This document shows, in pieces, positions 1 through 5,191 of a DNA stretch of 15,081 nucleotides. Source of the stretch: Verrucomicrobiales bacterium (lineage in GTDB: Bacteria; Verrucomicrobiota; Verrucomicrobiia; Verrucomicrobiales; DEV007); NCBI GenBank assembly GCA_013003335.1, contig JABDJT010000471.1, positions 1 through 15,081 on the forward strand. Direction: 5' to 3'. Numbering within the stretch: the stretch's first letter is position 1; every line of letters starts with the position of its first letter. The notes under the pieces were generated by a model. The model had not been told where the DNA came from. It did no database searches and saw only the letters and a program-made list of their open reading frames with translations. The translations under genes and the position numbers were made by a program.

Positions 1-2
1 TT

Positions 3-1736
3 TTAGGAATCCTTCACCTCACCCAGGCCTTCGTGGAAATCGCGGCCGTGGGTCGTTTCGTTGACGTATCCGGCACGGATCACGAAATCCCCGAATTTCT
101 CGCCGTCCTCGCGATTTTTTGCGTAATCAGCAATCACGGGCCGGAGAGTTTCGACGATGTTTTCGGAAAGCACGGATTCCTTGTAGAGCTTGTTGAGCCG
201 GTCACCGATGAACCCGCCGCCGAGATAAATGTTGTATTTCCCGGGCGCACGTCCGACGAACGCAATTTCGGCGATGTAGGGCCGGGCGCAGCCGTTCGGG
301 CAGCCGGTCATCCGGATGGTGATGGCATCGTCCCGCAGCCCGTGTTCCTCGATGATTTCCTCGAGTTCGGTGATCAAATCGGGCAGGTAGCGCTCGCTTT
401 CTGCGAGGGATAATCCGCAAGTCGGCAACGCCACGCAGGCCATCGAATTGAGCCGCAGACCGGTCGCTTCGTAGCTGTCTTTCAGGCCGTGTTTTTCCAG
501 AAGTTCCTCGATCGCAGGCCGGTCGTCCGGCGCGATGCTGCCGATGATCAAATTCTGGTTCGCAGTAAGCCGGAAATCGCCTTTGTGGATTTTCGCGATC
601 TCGCGCAGGCCGGTCATCATCGGGTAGTCATCGGTGTCCTTGACTCGACCGTTTTGGATGAAGAGGGTGAGGTGAAAGTTGCCGTCCTCATCCTGGATCC
701 AGCCGTAGCGGTCGCCATTGTCGTCGAAGGCGAATTCTTTCGCCTCTTCCAACTTGTATCCGAGCCGGTCTTCCACCTGGTCCCGAAACCAGTCGAGACC
801 GTGATCGTCGATCGTGTATTTCAGCCGGGCGTGGGCGCGATTTTTCCGGTCGCCGTGATCCCGCTGAACGAGTACGACTTTTTCCGCGACATCGACGGCC
901 TGGTCAGGCGTGCAGAATCCCATGACCTGTGCGAGGACGGGGTAGGTGTCTTTTTTCCCGTGCCCCATCCCCATGCCGCCACCGACGGTGACATTATATC
1001 CGGTGATGTTTTCGTCTTCGTCCAAAATCGCGATGAACCCGAGATCGTGGGCGTAAATGTCGACGTCGTTGCTGGGCGGAACAGCGATGACGATTTTGAA
1101 TTTCCGCGGCAGGTAATGCTTGCCGTAAATCGGTTCATCCTCCGCGTCCGGGGTGACCTTGGTTTTCTCACCGGTCTCGAGGTCGGTCAGCCAGATATCG
1201 TGATACGCCCGGGTGCGGGGTGTGAGGTGATCGCTGATTTCCTGCGCCAGTTCGAGGGCTTCGCCGTGGGCGGAGCTCTGGTGCGGGTTCGGGTTGCACA
1301 TCACGTTGCGGTTTACGTCGCCGCAGGCGGCGATGGTGTCCATGCAGGCCTCGTTGATCTCCCGGATCGTTTTCTTCAGGTCTTTCTTGATGACCCCATG
1401 AAGCTGGAACGCCTGCCGGGTGGTGAGTTTCAGGGTGTGATTCGCGTAGGTGTTCGCGAGCTCGTCCATTTCCAGCCACTGCTTCGGCGTGCAGACGCCT
1501 CCGGGCACGCGGACGCGGATCATGAAGGAATAAGCCGGCTCCTGTTTCGCCTTGCGACGTTCGCGGCGGACATCACGGTCATCCTGCTGGTAAATTCCAT
1601 GGAATTTCGTCAACTGCTGATCGTTCTTGGCGATCGCACCCGTCGATTCATCGAGCAGGCCCTCCACGATAGTTCCGCGGAGGAAATTGCTGACATCCTT
1701 GATCGTTTCGTTTTTATGAAGTTCCGACAAATCCAT
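3..1736 (-). CDS. cysI: Assimilatory sulfite reductase hemoprotein (beta) subunit
   Basis: This 577-residue protein matches the siroheme/4Fe-4S subunit that reduces sulfite to sulfide with six electrons in cytoplasmic sulfate assimilation. The similarity to E. coli CysI as I remember it runs end to end, including the N-terminal NxLRGTI and FHGxYQQDDRD blocks. The cluster and siroheme cysteines lie in MACVALPTC (Cys434, Cys440) and TGCPNGC (Cys479, Cys483). Basic residues expected to bind substrate are Arg76, Arg143, Lys212 and Lys214. The length is close to the roughly 570 residues of the family and the stop is in the window, so the gene is complete. The start ATG is preceded only by a weak GGAAC. 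No cysJ flavoprotein, cysH or ferredoxin gene is visible, so the electron donor is unknown. A 185-bp leader rich in inverted repeats lies upstream. A ferredoxin-dependent enzyme is the main alternative. Confidence 0.96.
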   Translation of the reverse strand: MDLSELHKNETIKDVSNFLRGTIVEGLLDESTGAIAKNDQQLTKFHGIYQQDDRDVRRERRKAKQEPAYSFMIRVRVPGGVCTPKQWLEMDELANTYANHTLKLTTRQAFQLHGVIKKDLKKTIREINEACMDTIAACGDVNRNVMCNPNPHQSSAHGEALELAQEISDHLTPRTRAYHDIWLTDLETGEKTKVTPDAEDEPIYGKHYLPRKFKIVIAVPPSNDVDIYAHDLGFIAILDEDENITGYNVTVGGGMGMGHGKKDTYPVLAQVMGFCTPDQAVDVAEKVVLVQRDHGDRKNRAHARLKYTIDDHGLDWFRDQVEDRLGYKLEEAKEFAFDDNGDRYGWIQDEDGNFHLTLFIQNGRVKDTDDYPMMTGLREIAKIHKGDFRLTANQNLIIGSIAPDDRPAIEELLEKHGLKDSYEATGLRLNSMACVALPTCGLSLAESERYLPDLITELEEIIEEHGLRDDAITIRMTGCPNGCARPYIAEIAFVGRAPGKYNIYLGGGFIGDRLNKLYKESVLSENIVETLRPVIADYAKNREDGEKFGDFVIRAGYVNETTHGRDFHEGLGEVKDS

Positions 1737-1757
1737 TGTTCCGTTCGATTCCAGTTC

Positions 1758-1916
1758 GCAGGGAGGGTAAATACGCCGTTAAACTTGCTTCCGGCACCTC
1801 GCATTTTCGCTTCCCTGCAATTGTTCCCTTGGGGGCGCGAACAAAGCACGGACGAATTGAAAAGCAATTCCTGTTCCACAGGGAGTGTGTCAGCGCACGC
1901 GAACCGGTAGCGGTTT
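1758..1916 (-). promoter_or_regulatory. Hairpin-rich leader upstream of cysI
   Basis: The 185 bp between cysI and the next minus-strand gene holds a run of inverted repeats. These are 1758-1764 with 1812-1818 (7 bp, enclosing a weaker GCCG/CGGC pair); 1821-1826 with 1839-1844 (6 bp); 1854-1859 with 1866-1871 (6 bp, 6-nt loop); 1871-1875 with 1879-1883 (5 bp, 3-nt loop, extendable with a wobble pair); and 1903-1907 with 1912-1916 (5 bp, 4-nt loop). The last could be a weak end signal for the gene at 1922-2344. Because the region precedes a sulfur-assimilation gene, a regulatory RNA is possible. I do not recognise any known SAM, SAH or T-box motif in it. Confidence 0.35.
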
Positions 1917-1921
1917 TTGGC

Positions 1922-2344
1922 TTAGCTTTCGACGTCGTCTTCGACCTTCCACCAGTCCGCACCGCGTTCCCAGGGTTCCAGCGCTTCCGGGCCTTCTTCC
2001 CGGGACTCATCCCGCGCGAACTCGCCGGGCAATTCCCATTCCATTTCGTCTGACTCCGAATCAGCTGACGAATCAAGCAGGAGAGCCAGTTCATCCTGTT
2101 CCTGATTCTGCCGTTTTTCGCGCAAAACGATGTGCGCGAAGAAAATTCCAATGCCGGCGAGCACCCCGAGGATCAAACCCAGGAAAAAGACCGCCATGGT
2201 GTTTTCCGCTTCCACCCAACTCCCGACGCCCGACCCGAACGTGAATCCTTTGGCCTGGACAAAAAGGTCCAAACAAAGCAGACCGATGAGAAGAGCTCCG
2301 ACGATCGTGGCAGCAGTGTGGAGAGGTTTCGCGAAGAACTTCAT
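1922..2344 (-). CDS. Small membrane protein with acidic cytoplasmic tail, unknown function
   Basis: This 140-residue protein has two clear hydrophobic segments, about residues 10-30 and 48-72. A short basic stretch (REKR) follows the second, suggesting that both ends are cytoplasmic. Residues 81-140 form a highly acidic tail rich in Glu and Asp, with a WERGADWW motif near the end. I do not recognise the family; the layout resembles small DUF1049/LapA-like membrane proteins, but this is only a topology likeness. The ATG has no Shine-Dalgarno sequence, but a good promoter lies about 28 nt upstream. The gene points toward cysI, and the 185-bp hairpin-rich gap makes a shared transcript possible but uncertain. 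The reading frame fits hydrophobic topology better than the overlapping alternative frames. Confidence 0.75.
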   Translation of the reverse strand: MKFFAKPLHTAATIVGALLIGLLCLDLFVQAKGFTFGSGVGSWVEAENTMAVFFLGLILGVLAGIGIFFAHIVLREKRQNQEQDELALLLDSSADSESDEMEWELPGEFARDESREEGPEALEPWERGADWWKVEDDVES

Positions 2345-2350
2345 GAAAGT

Positions 2351-2397
2351 TTATCAAATCTGATACTCGCAGATGCTAATTGTATCTTTTTTGATAA
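2351..2397. promoter_or_regulatory. Dyad-symmetric sequences in the divergent promoter region
   Basis: TTATCAAA (2351-2358) and TTTGATAA (2390-2397) form an 8-bp inverted repeat that brackets the -10 and expected start of the minus-strand promoter. Two smaller dyads lie inside it: TATCA/TGATA (2352-2356 with 2361-2365) and ATCTG/CAGAT (2358-2362 with 2370-2374). They could be operator sites for a repressor, but in AT-rich DNA some chance symmetry is expected. Confidence 0.3.
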
Positions 2398-2407
2398 GGA
2401 ATAGCAA
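2379..2407 (-). promoter_or_regulatory. Sigma70-like promoter for the 1922-2344 gene
   Basis: On the minus strand, TTGCTA (2402-2407) is followed by a 17-bp spacer and TACAAT (2379-2384). This is a good match to -35 and -10 hexamers at ideal spacing. Transcription would start near 2372, about 28 nt before the ATG at 2344. The surrounding DNA is much more AT-rich than the genes, as expected for the promoter region between two divergent genes. Confidence 0.6.
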
Positions 2408-2499
2408 TATTAAAATAGATTTTCGCCAAAGTTTTGTAAATTTCCGTTTTCGGTGTTTTTTCCGCTGCAAAATTTGTCTCCCTGAACCCCGCCCTCCTT

Positions 2500-3576
2500 A
2501 TGACCAAAACTGAACGCGATTTTCTCCTCAAACTCCTCAATACTCCCAGCCCGACCGGTTTCGAAATCTCCGGACAGAAGGTTTGGGCGGCCTACAATCG
2601 AAAGCACGCCGATTCCGTGCAAAATGACGCCTACGGAAACACCTGGGCGGTCGTCAACGGAGCCAAAAAAGGCACCCCGACGGTCATGATCGAGGCTCAC
2701 GCCGACGAAATCGGCTACATGATCAAGCACATCACCGACGAAGGCTTTCTCTACCTCGACCGGATCGGCGGAACGGACTGGGCAACCGGGCGCGGCCGGC
2801 GACTGACGCTTTTCGGCGACAAGGGCGAAATCCCGGGCGTGATCGGGAACACAGCGATCCACATTCGCGAGGATTTGTCGAAAGCTCCGAAAGTCCATGA
2901 ACTGTTCGTCGATGTCGGCGCAAAGAACGACAAGGAAGTCGCCAAGATGGGGCTGCGGGTCGGGCATCCGGCGGTCTATTCCGATTCCGCGGAATTCTTC
3001 GGAAAAAATCACATCGTCGGGCGCGCGCTCGACAACCGGATCGGCGGCTTCATCATCTCCCAGGTTTTGAAACGTCTCGCCGCGAAAAAAGGTCCGGCGC
3101 CGGATTCCACCTGTGTCGCCCTGAACGCCATTCAGGAGGAAATCGGCGGGTACGGCGCAAAAATGGCCAGCTACCGGCTCATGCCGGATGTCTGTCTCTG
3201 TCTCGACGTCACCCACGCGACCGATTCACCGGGAATCGAGAGCAAGAAACACGGCAAGGTCGAGTTGGGCGGCGGCCCCGGCCTGACCCACGGAACGGCG
3301 AACCATCCGCTGGTGGTGGAACGGCTCATGGACGTCGCGAAAAAACAGAAAATCGATCTGCAGCACGAGGCGTCCTCCCGTTACACCGGAACGGACACCG
3401 ATTCGATCTATCACATCCAGAGCGGCATCCCGAGCGCGCTCGTTTCCTTACCCCTTCGCTACATGCATTCCGTGGTGGAAATGGCAGACCTTGAGGACGT
3501 CGAAGAAGTGATCAAACTAATGGCCGGATTCGTCCACTCAGTGAAGAAGGGCGATTCCTTTGCGCACGTGGTGTGA
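2500..3576 (+). CDS. M42 family zinc aminopeptidase (FrvX / glutamyl aminopeptidase / endoglucanase M type)
   Basis: This 358-residue protein is a cytoplasmic co-catalytic metallopeptidase that removes N-terminal residues from peptides, usually as a large self-compartmentalising oligomer. The family metal and catalytic residues are in order. EAHADEIG gives the first zinc ligand His67 with Asp69. GRALDNR gives bridging Asp178. QEEIGGYG gives general base Glu213 and ligand Glu214. LDVTHATD gives Asp236, and YMHS gives His323. Length is typical. The ATG follows a pyrimidine-rich stretch with no Shine-Dalgarno sequence. The gene is divergent from the minus-strand membrane gene across 155 bp, where a TAAAAT box (2411-2416) is a possible but weak -10. 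A small membrane protein follows after 16 bp and is probably co-transcribed. Substrate preference cannot be read from sequence. Confidence 0.95.
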   Translation: MTKTERDFLLKLLNTPSPTGFEISGQKVWAAYNRKHADSVQNDAYGNTWAVVNGAKKGTPTVMIEAHADEIGYMIKHITDEGFLYLDRIGGTDWATGRGRRLTLFGDKGEIPGVIGNTAIHIREDLSKAPKVHELFVDVGAKNDKEVAKMGLRVGHPAVYSDSAEFFGKNHIVGRALDNRIGGFIISQVLKRLAAKKGPAPDSTCVALNAIQEEIGGYGAKMASYRLMPDVCLCLDVTHATDSPGIESKKHGKVELGGGPGLTHGTANHPLVVERLMDVAKKQKIDLQHEASSRYTGTDTDSIYHIQSGIPSALVSLPLRYMHSVVEMADLEDVEEVIKLMAGFVHSVKKGDSFAHVV

Positions 3577-3592
3577 CCGGATCAATTGAAAG

Positions 3593-3883
3593 ATGAACCC
3601 GGGAATCACGATTGCTCTGCTAATGGTCGTGTTCTGCGCCTACACAGCGTATTTCATCAAGTTTCGCATTCCAAAAACACCGGATCGCTGGCCCTTTTCC
3701 CTGCTCGAAGTCGTTGTTCTCTGGCTGATCACAGCCCATCCCGCTGCCCGCCTGGAATTCACCATTTTCGGAAAAACCCTGCCCCCGCTGGTTGCCTCGT
3801 TGGTGCCGGTTCTCCTGTTTGTCGTCGGCAGTTTTGGGGTTTGGCGGATCTGCCTGTGGGCCAAACGGCGGCGAACTGAGTGA
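3593..3883 (+). CDS. Small hydrophobic membrane protein, unknown function
   Basis: This 96-residue protein has hydrophobic stretches at about residues 5-23, 37-48 and 63-90, with a basic KRRRTE end. It therefore has two or three membrane segments, probably with a cytoplasmic C-terminus. I do not recognise a family. A second open frame over the same DNA has no hydrophobic pattern and many scattered Cys, His and Pro residues, so I prefer this one. The ATG lies 16 bp after the M42 peptidase stop, preceded by GAAAG, a weak ribosome-binding site, and the two genes are probably one transcript. The last base of its TGA stop is the first base of a palindromic repeat that separates it from the convergent ABM-domain gene. 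Confidence 0.7.
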   Translation: MNPGITIALLMVVFCAYTAYFIKFRIPKTPDRWPFSLLEVVVLWLITAHPAARLEFTIFGKTLPPLVASLVPVLLFVVGSFGVWRICLWAKRRRTE

Positions 3884-3913
3884 ACAGGGTAGGTTCGCCG
3901 AACCAACCCTGTT
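3883..3913. repeat. Dispersed palindromic repeat, copy 1
   Basis: Outer arms AACAGGGT (3883-3890) and ACCCTGTT (3906-3913) flank a 15-bp spacer whose inner part, GGTTCG and CGAACC around a central C, pairs perfectly. The whole unit is a 31-bp palindrome with one mismatched pair. It is the most symmetric of the four intact copies. It lies between two convergent genes, with stop codons at 3881-3883 and 3929-3931. It could fold as a hairpin in transcripts from either side and act as a shared terminator or 3' protector, although no T-run follows it. Confidence 0.9.
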
Positions 3914-3928
3914 GAAACGAAACGCCCT

Positions 3929-4291
3929 CTACTTCTGCACGCCGCACTGGAATACGAACCAATCCGGATTCAGCGGGCCGAGGGCATCCTGCAGCTTGTC
4001 GAGTTCGCTTTGGGCGCCGTGGACTTCGACGCGAAACAGCTCAGAAATTCCGAGAGCCTGCTCCAGGAGCGGGCCGACATTGTCGAGGTGAGCCAGTACT
4101 CCTTCCGCGCCGACGTAGGCTTCGCGGCAGAAAATGACATCGTCGTTGATCGTGAAATCGTAGAACAGGCAGGCTTCCTCATTGCTGGTGAGTTCGACGA
4201 ATCGGGGCAGCAGGGCCTTGAATTCGTCCACCTTGCCTTCGTTGGCTTTGAAATAGGGGTGGAGACTGACTGTCTGGGCGGAATCACTCAT
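3929..4291 (-). CDS. ABM-domain (antibiotic biosynthesis monooxygenase / YgiN-like) protein
   Basis: This 120-residue protein has the look of the dimeric alpha+beta-barrel ABM superfamily. An opening strand (VSLHPYFKANEGKVDEF) leads to a helix, then the CLFYDFTINDDVIFCREAYV strand pair and the helix GVLAHLDNVGPLLE. The domain covers about residues 8-95; the last 25 residues (PLNPDWFVFQCGVQK) form an added strand or tail. Such proteins include quinol monooxygenases and many uncharacterised small enzymes, and the sequence gives no substrate. The gene is convergent with the upstream plus-strand pair and divergent from the pyrophosphohydrolase gene across 56 bp. No Shine-Dalgarno sequence precedes the ATG. 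TTGAAC (4324-4329) and AAACAT (4301-4306) at 17-bp spacing on the minus strand are a weak promoter candidate that would give an almost leaderless mRNA. Confidence 0.82.
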   Translation of the reverse strand: MSDSAQTVSLHPYFKANEGKVDEFKALLPRFVELTSNEEACLFYDFTINDDVIFCREAYVGAEGVLAHLDNVGPLLEQALGISELFRVEVHGAQSELDKLQDALGPLNPDWFVFQCGVQK

Positions 4292-4347
4292 GGTTCGGCG
4301 ATGTTTTCCTTTTCACCCCGAAGGTTCAAGTGTGAAATGCAGGGATC

Positions 4348-4704
4348 ATGACCGACGCAGACCGGCTCGACACCATCACCGCTCAAATCCGGGAATTCCG
4401 CGATGCGCGGGACTGGAAGCAGTTTCACAATGCCAAGGACATGGCGACTGCCATCTCGATCGAGGCCTCGGAGCTTCTGGAAATTTTTCTCTGGCACAAC
4501 GCGGAGGAAACAGAAAGCGCCACGGTGGAAAAACGGGACCGGATCGAGGAGGAAATGGCGGACATCGCGATCTATCTCGTGGAAATGGCAGACAACCTGG
4601 AAATTGACCTGATCGAGGCGATGAAACGGAAGCTTGCGCGAAACGCCGCCAAATATCCGGTGGAGAAAGCGAAGGGCAGCCACGCAAAATACAATGAATT
4701 GTGA
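4348..4704 (+). CDS. MazG-like nucleotide pyrophosphohydrolase
   Basis: This 118-residue all-alpha NTP pyrophosphohydrolase belongs to the short MazG/RS21-C6 group, which hydrolyses (d)NTPs to monophosphate and pyrophosphate and often acts in pool sanitation. The metal-binding signature is clear: EASE in EASELLEIFLW supplies Glu39 and Glu42, and EMADIAIYL supplies Glu69 and Asp72. The upstream segment FRDARDWKQFHNAKD is typical of the group. The ATG is preceded by AGGGATC, one of the few Shine-Dalgarno-like sequences here. The gene is divergent from the ABM-domain gene. Forty-nine base pairs separate it from the Hsp20 gene, which seems to have its own promoter. Preferred nucleotide is not predictable. 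Confidence 0.92.
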   Translation: MTDADRLDTITAQIREFRDARDWKQFHNAKDMATAISIEASELLEIFLWHNAEETESATVEKRDRIEEEMADIAIYLVEMADNLEIDLIEAMKRKLARNAAKYPVEKAKGSHAKYNEL

Positions 4705-4717
4705 GCCGGTTTGGCGA

Positions 4718-4746
4718 TTGCGAGCGGCCTGAATTTGCGGCATACT
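4718..4746 (+). promoter_or_regulatory. Candidate promoter of the hsp20-lon pair
   Basis: TTGCGA (4718-4723), a 17-bp spacer and CATACT (4741-4746) resemble sigma70 -35 and -10 hexamers. The expected start point, about 7 nt after the -10, falls at 4753-4754, which is the Hsp20 ATG itself. The transcript would be leaderless, in keeping with the absence of a ribosome-binding site. I see no CIRCE element or sigma32-type -10 here. Confidence 0.4.
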
Positions 4747-4753
4747 TCTCCCG

Positions 4754-5182
4754 ATGTCACGAAACGTCAGATTGACCCGAATCATCCGTGAAACCGGCGA
4801 TGTCGCCTACGGATTGAGCAACCTGAATTTCCAGGATTTCCACTCACCGGAAGGTTGGACACCGGATATCAACGTCTACCGCTACTCGGACCGGTTCGAG
4901 GTCTGGGTCGATCTGGGCGGCGTGAGAAAAGAGGACATCTGCGTCGATGTGTTGTCGGAAAAACTGCGAATTTCCGGCCTGCGACAGCCCCCAACCCCGA
5001 CTCGCGATGCATCCAGCCAATGCCAGCAGGTCATGTCACTGGAAATCCGGAACGGCCGGTTCAGTCGCGAAATTCATCTCTCCCGCGAAGTGGACCGGGA
5101 CCGGGTCAGCGCCAGGCAGGAAAACGGGCTGCTCTGGGTGGTGTTGCCTTTCGCACAATCCGACGAAACCGAGCAAGATTGA
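4754..5182 (+). CDS. Small heat shock protein, Hsp20 / alpha-crystallin family
   Basis: This 142-residue ATP-independent holdase binds unfolding proteins in the cytoplasm. The alpha-crystallin domain spans about residues 37-133. It shows WTPDINVYRYSDRFEVWVDLGGVRKEDI, the LRISGLR strand, EIRNGRFSREIHL and the closing NGLLWVVLP, which matches the usual A-x-x-x-n-G-v-L signature region. The N-terminal arm is short, about 36 residues. The C-terminal tail lacks the I-x-I motif that many members use for oligomer assembly, so oligomers may be smaller or assembled differently. The stop is 9 bp before the GTG of lon, so the two are probably one transcript for protein quality control. The region just upstream holds a promoter-like sequence that would give a leaderless mRNA. 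Confidence 0.94.
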   Translation: MSRNVRLTRIIRETGDVAYGLSNLNFQDFHSPEGWTPDINVYRYSDRFEVWVDLGGVRKEDICVDVLSEKLRISGLRQPPTPTRDASSQCQQVMSLEIRNGRFSREIHLSREVDRDRVSARQENGLLWVVLPFAQSDETEQD

Positions 5183-5191
5183 GCCGCCCCG

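Noticed and set aside
1742..1752. A GTTCGATTCC string resembling a tRNA T-loop.
   Set aside because: The flanking bases do not form a T-stem and no acceptor, D or anticodon arms are present.
489..1910. A 473-codon plus-strand open frame opposite cysI, and similar long antisense frames at 5651-6673, 7938-9287 and 12442-13416.
   Set aside because: They lie antisense to genes with complete family motifs, show no recognisable domain, and are expected mirror frames in GC-rich coding DNA.
1885..2404. Several plus-strand open frames opposite the membrane gene at 1922-2344.
   Set aside because: They have no domain or hydrophobic pattern and no promoter; the minus-strand frame has two membrane helices and a good promoter at the right distance.
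3586..3879. An alternative 97-codon frame overlapping the small membrane protein at 3593.
   Set aside because: It has no hydrophobic segments and an irregular Cys/His/Pro-rich composition; the 3593 frame has coherent membrane segments and an ATG.
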